DNA from: Deltaproteobacteria bacterium
GTDB taxonomy: Bacteria; Desulfobacterota; Binatia; UBA9968
Assembly: GCA_016193465.1 (NCBI GenBank)
Contig: JACPSE010000156.1
Coordinates: 1 to 56,521, forward strand
Length of the DNA: 56,521 bases
Reading direction: 5' to 3'
Shown: positions 8,308 to 16,931 of the stretch, one piece after another
Numbering within the stretch: position 1 is the stretch's first letter
How the letters are laid out: each line of letters starts with the position of its first letter
The notes under the pieces: generated by a model
Seen by the model: the letters and a program-made list of their open reading frames with translations, nothing else
Told to the model about the DNA's origin: nothing
Databases searched by the model: none
Translations under genes and position numbers: made by a program

Positions 8308-8348
8308 TTGACTTATAACCTTATGGGGATGTAAGAAGCAAGTTATAA
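8308..8348 (+). promoter_or_regulatory. possible promoter/operator of 8410 gene
   Basis: The AT-rich stretch holds TTGACT at 8308 and an inverted pair TTATAAC (8313-8319) / GTTATAA (8342-8348) about 22 nt apart. It lies between the LysR remnant and the gene it probably controlled. A good -10 box at the right distance is not obvious (TAAGAA at 8332 is the best), so this is a weak call. Confidence 0.35.
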
Positions 8349-8409
8349 AAAGCAGCGTTCCCGAGCAGATCTCTTAAAAATTATGAAATCATCCCAAAGG
8401 AGGCAGGCC

Positions 8410-9537
8410 ATGAGCATTACAATTCTTAATAAAATCATTGCTTCCTTCGCTCTTTTGTTGATGTTGGCCACCACGCATGCGGCTGCAGCTAGTCCTGACC
8501 TGCTGAAAGCCAAGCAGGAAACCGAGGCTAAGGGTTACATCTTCTTTAGCAGTCATGACGAGATTGTGGTTATGGCAAAGAAGGAGGGAAAGCTCAGGGT
8601 AAGTACCGGCCTGGACAAGGAGGGTTTCAAGCCGCTGATTAATGCATTTAAGCAAAAGTATCCTTTTATCACTGATACCCATATTGAGGAGATGGCTGGC
8701 CTCGACGTTCACCAGAGGTTTCTCCTGGAGATGCAGTCAGGACAAGCTATGGGGTGGGACATTGCCATTATACCCCCCGACTTTGCCCAAGAGTATCCGC
8801 CTTATCTGAAGAAGCATGACATCCTGGGCATGGCCAAGCAGGGTGTGCTTAAAATCGATCCACGGATGGTTAATCCCGTTGAGAGGAACATACTAAGCAC
8901 TACAAGTGCCATATCAGCCGTACCTTACAACAGGAAGCTTATTTCGGAAGATAAGGTCCCTGCTAAATGGGAGGATTTTCTGAAACCTGAGTTCAAGGGA
9001 AAAAAATTCGTCTTGGATATTCGGCCCTTGCAATTAGCTGCGCTGGTGCCTGCCTGGGGCTTGGAAAGAGCGTTGGATTTTGCCCGGAAGCTAGCCGCCC
9101 AGCAGCCCGTGTGGGGTAGAGGCGCCCACAGAGTTACCGCCGGCATAGCTGCCGGAGAGTATTCACTCTACTGTGGTTCTAATTTCGCTGTGGTTAAAAG
9201 GGCTATGAGCAAGGACCCCACAGGGAGCCTTAGCTACAAGATCAGTGAGCCTGTCCCTACCAGGACTATTGACCAGTCCAGCGCTATCCTCAATACGGCT
9301 CCTCACCCCCATGCCGGTCTCTTATGGCTTGAGTTTCTCGCCTCTCCCGAGGGTCAGGAGATCATAGATAAATACGAGCCCTTTGGAGCCTCGGTGTATA
9401 CTCCTGGCTCAGTAGTAGCACAGGAGGTACGGGGAAAGGAGCTATCGGTAGTAGACTGGAATCATGCCACCAAGTTTCGGGAATATACCAAGAAAATATT
9501 TGCGGCCTACGGTTTCCCGAAAGCAGATAAAAAATAG
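8410..9537 (+). CDS. ABC solute-binding protein, iron/thiamine type (group A)
   Basis: 375 aa from ATG 8410, chosen because AAAGGAGG lies seven bases upstream; an earlier in-frame ATG at 8383 lacks such a site. The signal peptide runs to about residue 26 (LLLMLATTHAAAA). The mature part has KYPFITDTHIEEMAG, then VPYNRKLISEDKVPAKWEDF and PEFKGKKF, the usual hinge and WEDLLDPxWKGK-like motifs of the SBP_bac_6/SBP_bac_8 group (Fe(III), thiamine, phosphonate binders). The ligand cannot be told. The closest relative in this window is the product at 50511, and neither has a permease beside it. It is followed by a truncated MmgE/PrpD gene in the same direction. Confidence 0.88.
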   Translation: MSITILNKIIASFALLLMLATTHAAAASPDLLKAKQETEAKGYIFFSSHDEIVVMAKKEGKLRVSTGLDKEGFKPLINAFKQKYPFITDTHIEEMAGLDVHQRFLLEMQSGQAMGWDIAIIPPDFAQEYPPYLKKHDILGMAKQGVLKIDPRMVNPVERNILSTTSAISAVPYNRKLISEDKVPAKWEDFLKPEFKGKKFVLDIRPLQLAALVPAWGLERALDFARKLAAQQPVWGRGAHRVTAGIAAGEYSLYCGSNFAVVKRAMSKDPTGSLSYKISEPVPTRTIDQSSAILNTAPHPHAGLLWLEFLASPEGQEIIDKYEPFGASVYTPGSVVAQEVRGKELSVVDWNHATKFREYTKKIFAAYGFPKADKK

Positions 9538-9588
9538 GAGAGAGAAATCGTTTGTGGTGAGGCAATTGAGAAAGAAAGGAGATTAGAA

Positions 9589-10524
9589 GTGCCGAAGACA
9601 ATAGCTGAGCAATTAGCAGCGGAGGCTAAGGGGTTAACCTTCCGTGAGCTGCCACCAGAGGTGGTTCATCAAGTTAAGCGTTCGGTGCTGGATACCGTGG
9701 GTATCGGCTTTGGTGGCTATCTGAGTGAGCCAAGCCGTATCATTCAGAGCCTGATTAAGGAGATGAATGGGCCGGCTGAATCAACGGTTTTCGGCAGCGG
9801 TCTCAAGACCTCTTGTCTGTATGCCACTCTGGCCAATGGCCTTATGGTCCGCCACCTTGACTACATGGACAGATGCCTCCTTAAAAAGGAGGCACGTGAC
9901 CATGTAGGGCACCACTGCGAGTCGATTCCCCCAATCTTAGCTGTGGGCGAGCGGCAGCACTCTAGTGGTCAGGAGGTCATAACGGCGGTCGTTTTGGCCT
10001 ACCAACTTTTAAGTAAAGTCTCTGATTCTACGGGAGGGTACGAGGGGGCCCTATTTAGAAGAGGATGGGCGCACGAGACTATAAGAGTCCCCTGCATAAT
10101 CGCCTTAGTTGCGGGTAGGCTCCTTGGGCTCAACGAGGAGCAAATGGGAAACGGTCTAGCGGTGGCAGGATGCTACAATATGGTGCTGGGCATCGTGAAT
10201 GGGGGAACGGGGCAGGAGGAATTGACCATGGCCCGAGACCTGAAGTTTCCGTCTGGCGCCTATAACGGTATCCTTGGTGCCTTATTGGCGCAGAAAGGTT
10301 TTAAGGGTCCACTCAATGTGTTTGAGGGGCATCACGGCCTTGCTGAGGTTGTCGCGGGCGGAGAAATGGATTTGCAGGGTTGGGGAAGTTCCAGGGTCAG
10401 GCCTGAGTATGGACTTATTCGCCCGGCCACCTTTTCCTATTCACCCCGCCACCAAAAAAGCGACGCTACGGGAAACCAAAGGCATGAGGTACTAGGCACC
10501 AGCAAAAAGATAGAGGATGGATGA
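9589..10524 (+). pseudogene. MmgE/PrpD family gene, C-terminal third lost
   Basis: The frame gives 311 aa from GTG 9589 (AAAGAAAGGAG upstream), but MmgE/PrpD proteins have about 450. Residues 1-275 fit well: VLDTVGIGFGGYLSEPSRII, GLMVRHLDYMD, HHCESIPPILAVGER and MARDLKFPSGAYNG, the last ending at the usual active-site region. After LIRPATFSYSPRHQK the sequence leaves the family and runs into a short GAGGAT-type repeat and stops. This family includes 2-methylcitrate and aconitate-type dehydratases and isomerases. Without the C-terminal lid it is probably inactive, though a short functional form cannot be excluded. Confidence 0.75.
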
Positions 10525-10540
10525 TCGAGGATCGACGAAA
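10513..10540 (+). repeat. imperfect 7-bp tandem repeat
   Basis: Four near-copies of a 7-mer (GAGGATG, GATGATC, GAGGATC, GACGAAA) lie at the broken end of the MmgE/PrpD gene. It is low-complexity intergenic sequence rather than coding, and it marks the join where the gene lost its 3' end. Confidence 0.55.
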
Positions 10541-10569
10541 GAAGAAGAAAAGCGAGAGGTAAACTAATT

Positions 10570-10803
10570 CTAAAGACCGAGGTTCTCCACAAAAAACTCC
10601 CGCACGCTTTGGATGATGATTCCACGAGTAGTGGCAGGCTTGTTGAAGTAGGGGCCAAAATGCTTTTTGTCTCCGGTAAGAAGGTGAGTTGCTCCTCCCG
10701 CAACTGCCGCAGCGAAGATCGCAAGATCCTTCGGCGGCAGATCCAAGGTAACGGGAAAGTGGGCTGGAGCCTGAAAGAAATCCAGGGTCAGGTCTGTTGA
10801 TTC
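10570..10803 (-). pseudogene. PIN-domain (VapC-like) toxin, C-terminal fragment
   Basis: The minus strand has an open frame from a stop at 10804 down to 10570 with no good start codon. It reads LPPKDLAIFAAAVAGGATHL, LTGDKKHFG, then GIIIQSVREFFVENLGL, the second half of a PIN ribonuclease (PPKDxxIlaaAlaagAdyLlTGDkkhFg...). The acidic active-site residues of the C-terminal half are visible (D of PPKD, D of TGDK), but the first half with the initial Asp is absent. It is a decayed toxin. The rest of the gap to 11057 shows only a short minus-strand open stretch (FFYKELTAAGN then stop) that I could not assign. Confidence 0.65.
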
Positions 10804-11057
10804 TTAATTTCCCGCCGCTGTCAGCTCCTTATAAAAGAAACCCGGTTGGGTAGAGCCAGCCCGGGCGATGATGTGGGATCAAAGATGCGACCGGATCGGT
10901 GACCCAGCCGAAGTTAGTTTCGTGTAAAAATAGGCCAAGAAGGCAACAGGCGTTAGGCGGACTTTAGGAGAGTTCTAGTTTCGTGTCTCAGGTTTTGCGT
11001 TGAACTCGAAACTTGTTACTGCAAAAGCGCAGATGGGTCTTTTTCAATGGTCTGACT

Positions 11058-11456
11058 CTAGGCCTGGGATCTCTTCCTCAGATCAATCAGTTCGATTTTA
11101 TAGCCGTTTGGGTCTTCGATGAAGGCGATCTCGGAACCGCCGTGCTTCATCGGCCCCGGCTCGCGTACAATCTTTGCCCCCTTGCCGCGCAGGGTCTCGC
11201 AGGTTTGATAGATGTCCTCCACGCCCAGGGCTATGTGCCCGAAGGCGGTTCCCTGGTCATATTGATGCGTGTCCCAGTTATAAGTAAGTTCGATGACCGC
11301 GGTTTCGGAGACGGGACCGTAGCCGACAAAGGCGAGGGTGAAGCGGCCCGACGGGTAATCTTTTTTCTGGAGCAGTTTCATCCCTAAGACATCGCAATAA
11401 AATCTGATCGATTCGTCCAGGTCGTTGACCCGGATCATGGCATGAAGGATCTTCAT
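11058..11456 (-). CDS. gloA: glyoxalase I (lactoylglutathione lyase)
   Basis: 132 aa from ATG 11456, preceded by GGAGG; the longer frame to 11504 adds unlikely residues. It starts MKILHAMIRVNDLDESIRFY, and its metal ligands fall at H5, E56, H74 and E122, the positions known for E. coli GloA, with the usual RFTLAFVGYG, FGHIALGVEDI and FIEDPNGYKIELI blocks. The enzyme isomerises the hemithioacetal of methylglyoxal and glutathione to S-lactoylglutathione in the cytoplasm. The length is normal for single-domain, Ni-type enzymes. It is divergent from the MFS gene, from whose start it is separated by about 130 bp. Confidence 0.95.
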   Translation of the reverse strand: MKILHAMIRVNDLDESIRFYCDVLGMKLLQKKDYPSGRFTLAFVGYGPVSETAVIELTYNWDTHQYDQGTAFGHIALGVEDIYQTCETLRGKGAKIVREPGPMKHGGSEIAFIEDPNGYKIELIDLRKRSQA

Positions 11457-11587
11457 AGGGAACCTCCAGAATCCCTTTTCACCATACCGCCCGCCACAGG
11501 TCAAGGGGATTGATGTTTGCCTGCGGCTCAGCGTGTTGGAAGAGGGCGCGGATCTGGGATATATATTCGGGCTGTTATAACTTTACC

Positions 11588-13039
11588 GTGAAAACTGCCA
11601 AAAGAAATCGCAATCCCGAGATAGACTGGCTTCTGCTTATCAATGCCACTCTTGGGAACTTTCTCGCTGGGCTCTCTGCGCGGATGTTTACGATCTCGCT
11701 TCCCACCGTGGCCAATGGCCTGGGATCGGATATCTTAGGGATCGCTTGGGCCTTGATCTCTTTTCAAGTCGCGGGAGTAAGCTTTGCGATCGTTTTCGGC
11801 AGGCTGGGAGATATCTATGGGCGGAATACGATTTACAGCCTGGGCTTTGTCATTCTAACCGTCAGCTCTTTTTTATGCGGGGTTTCTCAAAACGTGCTCC
11901 AATTGATTGCATTTCGTTTTCTGCAAGGGGTGGCGGCGGCGATGACCCAGTCCGCCGGTCGGGCATTGGCGATGGATGCAATGCCGGCCGGTTCCGAGGG
12001 AAAGGCGCAAGGGATCATGACCACGGCATTTCACTCCGGCTTTTTTGTCGGACCGCCCCTGGGTGGATTGATGATCGATTACATTCATTGGCGTGGGACC
12101 TTCTTCTTTATCGTTTTCTTCGGCGTGGCAGGAATTGTCCTGAGCGCGCTTGGATCCCGGAGGGGATCCGCGACCGTTGTGGCCGCAGCTCGCCCCTCGG
12201 TTGATTATACGGGGGCGGGACTGCTCATTGCCCTGACGGTTATGCTGACTCTGCTTTTGGACCGTAAGGCGGCAGAGGCTCTCGGTTTGGGACAGAAAGG
12301 TTATCTGGCGGTCGCCTTCGCCGGCGCTCTTTTGGGTTTTTTGGCGCACGAACGCAAGGCCTCGAGTCCGATCGTGAGCCTCCCCCTTTTCAAGATACGG
12401 ATGTTTACTTATAGCGTGATCAGCCTCCTGATCCTTTCCATCAACAGGGGCCTAGTCGGCTTTTTGATGCCTTTCTATCTCCAGGATGTTCTTCGTATGA
12501 CTCCGTCTTTTATGGGGATCATGTTCCTCGCTCCGCCGATCTTTACTGTCACGTTGTCCACGGTTGGCGGGCATCTAACAGACCAGGTGGGCCCGAGGAT
12601 TCCCACGACTATAGGGGTATCGGCTTCTCTCGCCGCGGTTTTGCTTGGCGCGTACCTTAGGGTCGATTCGCACTGGATTCTTCCTACTGCGCTTCTCGGG
12701 TTGACAGGGATCGGGACAGCCTTCTTTAATTCTGCCAACCAGGCTGCCATTATCGGTTCGGTGCCTAAGGAGCATCGGGGATTTGCCAATGGGATGGTTC
12801 ACACGGCGTTCGAACTCGGCCACCTGCTGGGCGTCTCCGTGGGTGGGGTCCTGCTGGCTTTGGCATTCGAATACTATTCCGGCATTCCCGGGCTGACGCC
12901 CAGCACGGAAGAGCCGCAGGCATTCGTTTCTTCTATGAACGCCAGCTACGTGGCGGCTATCGCTCTGACGCTCATCGCGCTGTTTACCTCGCTCATGCGC
13001 GGCAGCGGCAAGATCCAGGCGGCCTCGGCAAAGCACTGA
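11588..13039 (+). CDS. MFS transporter, 14-TM drug-exporter type
   Basis: 483 aa from GTG 11588 (VKTAKRNRNPEIDWLLLINA); the frame is open upstream to 11510 but that part is unlike the family. About 14 hydrophobic helices are visible. Motif A is GRLGDIYGR in the loop after helix 2, and LQGVAAAMTQSAGRALAMDA and GPPLGGLMIDYIHWRGTFFF are typical of the DHA2 proton-antiporter group. These inner-membrane proteins export drugs, dyes or toxic acids. The start codon is the least certain part. The C-terminal end is short and polar. Confidence 0.87.
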   Translation: MKTAKRNRNPEIDWLLLINATLGNFLAGLSARMFTISLPTVANGLGSDILGIAWALISFQVAGVSFAIVFGRLGDIYGRNTIYSLGFVILTVSSFLCGVSQNVLQLIAFRFLQGVAAAMTQSAGRALAMDAMPAGSEGKAQGIMTTAFHSGFFVGPPLGGLMIDYIHWRGTFFFIVFFGVAGIVLSALGSRRGSATVVAAARPSVDYTGAGLLIALTVMLTLLLDRKAAEALGLGQKGYLAVAFAGALLGFLAHERKASSPIVSLPLFKIRMFTYSVISLLILSINRGLVGFLMPFYLQDVLRMTPSFMGIMFLAPPIFTVTLSTVGGHLTDQVGPRIPTTIGVSASLAAVLLGAYLRVDSHWILPTALLGLTGIGTAFFNSANQAAIIGSVPKEHRGFANGMVHTAFELGHLLGVSVGGVLLALAFEYYSGIPGLTPSTEEPQAFVSSMNASYVAAIALTLIALFTSLMRGSGKIQAASAKH

Positions 13040-13128
13040 TCCAGCCTGCTGCTTGACAGCTCAGAAGGGATTCTATATTCAGAAATTGATTACAGTGAGG
13101 GTGAAAGGGATTGGCCGCAGGAGGAGTT

Positions 13129-13875
13129 ATGAGGTTAGAGAGCAAAGTAGCAATCGTGACCGGCGCGGGTCGTAATATCGGCGAGGAGATAGCGAAGACA
13201 TTCGCTCAGGAGGGTGCTCGGGTTGCCGTTGTGGATCTCGACAAGGGGCGGGGTGAAAAAGTGGCTGGCGAGATCAACGCGACACATCCGGACCGCGCCC
13301 TGCCGCTCATTTGCGATGTTTCCTCGGGCGCGGACGTTGAGAAAACGGTGAAGGCGGTGGTCGAGAAGTGGGGTGGGGTGGACATCCTGGTCAACAATGC
13401 CGCCTGGACCGACCGCAAAAGTGTCCTCGATTTGACCGAGGAGGAGTGGGATAAAGTCATGGCGGTTTCGCTCAAGAGCGTCTTTCTCTGCGCCAAGTTT
13501 GCCGCGCGGGTCATGGTGGACCAGAAGCGCAAAGGCCGCATCGTCAACATCTCCTCGACCTCGGGCCACACCGGGAGGAGCGATGCCACCGCCTACACCG
13601 CCGCGAAGGCGGGCATTCTCAATCTTACCCGCTCTCTGGCCGTTCAGCTCGCGCCTTACGGGATCCGGGTGAATTCCGTTACCCCCAACCGCATCGGCTC
13701 TCCCGTCGGAGAGGATGTGGTGCCGGAAAACCGTTTTGTTAGAAATCTTGTCGGCCGGCGCGGAACTCCGAAGGATATTGCCACGGCCGTGCTGTTCCTC
13801 TGCTCTGAGGAATCCGATTTTATCACGGCTGCGGACCTGTTGGTTGATGGTGGGGCGATGGCTTCGAGGATCTAA
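13129..13875 (+). CDS. short-chain dehydrogenase/reductase (SDR)
   Basis: 248 aa from ATG 13129 with GGAGGAG just upstream. It has the Rossmann turn TGAGRNIG at residues 11-18, D37 region VVDLDKGRG (which would favour NAD(H)), NNAA, catalytic Ser in NISS (about 143), Tyr156 and Lys160 (YTAAK), and the C-terminal DGG. The fold and length fit classical FabG-like SDRs, which reduce or oxidise keto/alcohol groups; the substrate is unknown. Its stop codon overlaps that of the convergent Rieske gene by 4 nt. Confidence 0.92.
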   Translation: MRLESKVAIVTGAGRNIGEEIAKTFAQEGARVAVVDLDKGRGEKVAGEINATHPDRALPLICDVSSGADVEKTVKAVVEKWGGVDILVNNAAWTDRKSVLDLTEEEWDKVMAVSLKSVFLCAKFAARVMVDQKRKGRIVNISSTSGHTGRSDATAYTAAKAGILNLTRSLAVQLAPYGIRVNSVTPNRIGSPVGEDVVPENRFVRNLVGRRGTPKDIATAVLFLCSEESDFITAADLLVDGGAMASRI

Positions 13876-15140
13876 AAAAGGTTGGCCCCTTTTATAAACT
13901 CCTTAGCCCCCTCGTCAAACGGTACATTCTTTTTCAGCAGCAGCGCTACCCCGCGGCCGCGGTAAACTTCGCCATGGTAAGCGGCGTAGGGCTCTTGCCC
14001 TTCCTGGAGCGCCCTGGCCAGCTTTATCAGCAGACGGCGTGACGCGATGATGGCTGCGTCGCTTGTCCCTAGATGTTCTTTGGTCCGGTCGATGATCGCC
14101 CCCATACTGGTTGTCAGAGCAATGTCCTGCTCCCTGAACGACTCGATGCCGGTATAGTACCTGGCCCGCTGCAATTCCCTGTTGATGAGGAAGTTGTTAT
14201 CTTTATTTCGCTGGGTCCGCCAGGTGCCGGGGATCAATTCAGGAGTGCCGTTCGCTTTTCCAGATCGCCAGGCCTCTCGCTCCTTATCTGTCAATGCCCT
14301 GTCATATTTGTAGGTGACGCCGAAAACCCAGCAGCTCTCGTCGTCCCTTGGGACATAAACGCGGGCGCCGCCAGGAGGCGTCATGCTATAAAACGGCACT
14401 AAAAACCAGGTGATTCTCCAATAGTAGGTATCCTCGGTCGCATCCCTCCAAGCGCCTATCAGCAGTCCACCCGGCCTCTCCTTTATGTCGAAGCGTGGCA
14501 CGGTGTCTGTTTGTGCATAGATCGCGTTTGGGGCGGGGACGCCCACCTCGGTGGTAACAGGGGGCTCCTCGTCCAGGCGTCTGTGGGTGAATGCGAGGTG
14601 GGAAGAGTCTATCTCACCCTCCAAGCCCTGCATGTAGTTCGACTCCTGTATCCACTTCCAAACATAGACATGATCCGGCGGCACCCGCATCCACTCCAGT
14701 TCCGGTAGTTCGGGTTTACGCTCTTTCGGCCCCATATAGGCCCAGACAAGCCCGGCATGCTCCTTAGTAGCGTAAGACGTTATGTGGATCTTGTGTTTGA
14801 AGTTGCTCTCAGGAGGCTCCGTTGGCAGATCTACGCATTTGCCCTCAGCGTCGAACTTCCAGCCATGATAGGCGCAGCGCAGGCCGCCCTCTTCGTTGCG
14901 TCCGTAAAACAATTCGGCGCGTCGGTGCGGACAATAGGCGTCAACAAGCCCAACCCTGCCTTGGGTGTCACGAAAGGCCACCAGCTCCTCGCCCAGAAGC
15001 TTAACCCGTACAGGCGGGCAATCGGATGTAGGGACCTCTTCAGAGAGCAGAGCAGGTATCCAGAACCTGCGGAACAGTTCTCCCATAGAGGTGCCAGGTC
15101 CAGTCCGGCAAAGCAGTTCATTTTCTTCAAAAGTGAGCAT
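13872..15140 (-). CDS. Rieske ring-hydroxylating oxygenase, large subunit
   Basis: 422 aa. The Rieske [2Fe-2S] ligands are C70-P-H72 and C89-x2-H92 (AYHGWKF), and the mononuclear iron site is in IDSSHLAFTH (Asp/His-x4-His). The layout and length resemble phthalate 4,5-dioxygenase and related one-component-alpha oxygenases, which add oxygen to aromatic rings using electrons from a separate reductase. No reductase or ferredoxin gene is nearby. It is the last gene of an operon with a permease and a solute-binding protein upstream (42-nt gap), suggesting that the imported compound is its substrate. Confidence 0.92.
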   Translation of the reverse strand: MLTFEENELLCRTGPGTSMGELFRRFWIPALLSEEVPTSDCPPVRVKLLGEELVAFRDTQGRVGLVDAYCPHRRAELFYGRNEEGGLRCAYHGWKFDAEGKCVDLPTEPPESNFKHKIHITSYATKEHAGLVWAYMGPKERKPELPELEWMRVPPDHVYVWKWIQESNYMQGLEGEIDSSHLAFTHRRLDEEPPVTTEVGVPAPNAIYAQTDTVPRFDIKERPGGLLIGAWRDATEDTYYWRITWFLVPFYSMTPPGGARVYVPRDDESCWVFGVTYKYDRALTDKEREAWRSGKANGTPELIPGTWRTQRNKDNNFLINRELQRARYYTGIESFREQDIALTTSMGAIIDRTKEHLGTSDAAIIASRRLLIKLARALQEGQEPYAAYHGEVYRGRGVALLLKKNVPFDEGAKEFIKGANLF

Positions 15141-15182
15141 GGCTCAATCCTCTCTTATTGCGATTTCAATTCTCAAATTTGT

Positions 15183-16931
15183 TCATAGCCGTTGACTTAG
15201 GAGCTGCGGTCCATACTTTCGAGCAACAAAAGTCGCCAGGATCAATCCCACGATCATCATGACCCCCAAAGCCGCTGTCCCCGGCACGTCCCCCTCGTTC
15301 CAGCGTTCCCACACCAGGACGGGAAGCACAACGCTCTCAGGGCTGTAGATCATAATCACAGAGCCCATGGCCTTAGCCACCGCAATGGCAGAGAAGATCC
15401 ATCCGTTGAGGAAAGCCGGTATTAATAACGGCAGCGTTATCCTTACAAAGGTCCTGATCCAGGAACCCCCACTGGCATAGGAGGCCTCCTCAAGCTCTCT
15501 ATGCAGTTGCACCATAGCGGCGTTCATGACTCTGGTTCCGAAAGATATGCGGTGAGTCACATACGCAACCAAGAGAATCCATATCGTTCCATAAATGGGA
15601 ATGGGCAGAACCAAATAAGCCCACATCAAGGAAACCCCAATGACGATGCCCGGTATGGCATGGGGCAAAATCGTTATAATATCCAAGGCCTGGCGGCTCT
15701 TCGCTTCACCTTTAACGATGAACCAGGAGATGATCGAACAAAGCGCCATCGTAATAGTTGGGGCCAATAAGACCATCACCAACGTATTTCTAATGGATAA
15801 GCCCACCTTGGGGTAATCGAATAGGCTCCAATAATTGTTCAGCGACAGATTGGACAGCGCCTTCCGGGAGGGGGCTTGATAAAATGGGAGCAAGGATGCC
15901 CAAAGCAGAATGAAAAGCGGCAAGACGACAGTGAGGATAAAATAGCAGAAGAACAGGCCAAGAGCCACATGTTTCCAGCGCCCCAGGTCGATCATTTTAG
16001 GCCGGTATCCCTTTCCAGTAACGGTGGTATATCTCTCTGAGGCGCGGGTTATTTTGCCATAAAAGTAAACCATAAGGGCGCTGATGCTCAGGAGGAGCAC
16101 TGCCAGCGTGCCAACCATTCCATAGTCGGGAGGGATAGCCTCCTTTGCGAGGTATATTTTTAAGGCCAAAACATGAATCCCTGCCCGCATGCCTATGACG
16201 CCAGGGACCTCAAAGGATTCCATGGCCGAGATGAAAATGTAGATCAGCGCTGCAAAGATAGAAGGTCGTAGCACCTTCAAGGTGATTCTTCGCAAGGTGG
16301 CGAAGAGCCCTGCGCCTGCTGTGGCAGAAGCCTCCTCAAGCGCGGGGTCCATGCTCTTAAAGGCCCCCGCCATCATCAAAAACGTCACCGGCGTCAAGTG
16401 CAACCCTTCCAGAAAAATCATGCCGCCAAGGCTGTAGATGTTGATGGGAGGTTGCTCCAGGCCCAGTAGGCCCACAAGGAAAAGGTTGACCACTCCGATA
16501 GTGGGGCTCAGCAGGAGGACCCAGCCAATGGAAAAGAGAACCCCAGGAATCGCCATGGGGACGGGGATCAAGGAGTAGATAAGATCCTTTAAGGGGATGT
16601 TGGTGCGTTCGAGCAGCCAGGCAAAGATGACGCCCAGGAAAATCGCGATGGTCGCAGAGCCGGTCGCAAAGACGATAGTATTTCCGAGCAGAGTATAGGT
16701 CCGTGCATCCCTATATACCTTGAGGTAGTTCTCCAACGTTAGGGGAGAAGAGACCCCGACCGGGGCCGACCTGAAGCTGCTCCACAAGAGAAAAAGGAGA
16801 GGAACAATGACCAGGTATAAGGTCACTGCGATGACTGCGACCATGACAAGGCCCTGGAGGCTTGGCCTGGGGAGAGCGCTCGTGGTTATGGGTATTAACC
16901 TATGCCGTATTGTGTTAGTGGAAGTGCTCAC
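15183..16931 (-). CDS. ABC permease, two fused transmembrane halves
   Basis: 582 aa with about 12 membrane helices in two homologous halves. Each half has an EAA loop: LEEASATAGAGLFATLRRIT in the first and LEEASYASGGSWIRTFVRIT in the second, where the ATPase would dock. Fused permeases of this kind belong to the Fe(III)/thiamine/2-aminoethylphosphonate importer group. The start overlaps the stop of the solute-binding protein gene upstream (ATGA, 16928-16931). No ATPase gene follows; the next gene is the Rieske oxygenase. Confidence 0.92.
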   Translation of the reverse strand: MSTSTNTIRHRLIPITTSALPRPSLQGLVMVAVIAVTLYLVIVPLLFLLWSSFRSAPVGVSSPLTLENYLKVYRDARTYTLLGNTIVFATGSATIAIFLGVIFAWLLERTNIPLKDLIYSLIPVPMAIPGVLFSIGWVLLLSPTIGVVNLFLVGLLGLEQPPINIYSLGGMIFLEGLHLTPVTFLMMAGAFKSMDPALEEASATAGAGLFATLRRITLKVLRPSIFAALIYIFISAMESFEVPGVIGMRAGIHVLALKIYLAKEAIPPDYGMVGTLAVLLLSISALMVYFYGKITRASERYTTVTGKGYRPKMIDLGRWKHVALGLFFCYFILTVVLPLFILLWASLLPFYQAPSRKALSNLSLNNYWSLFDYPKVGLSIRNTLVMVLLAPTITMALCSIISWFIVKGEAKSRQALDIITILPHAIPGIVIGVSLMWAYLVLPIPIYGTIWILLVAYVTHRISFGTRVMNAAMVQLHRELEEASYASGGSWIRTFVRITLPLLIPAFLNGWIFSAIAVAKAMGSVIMIYSPESVVLPVLVWERWNEGDVPGTAALGVMMIVGLILATFVARKYGPQLLSQRL

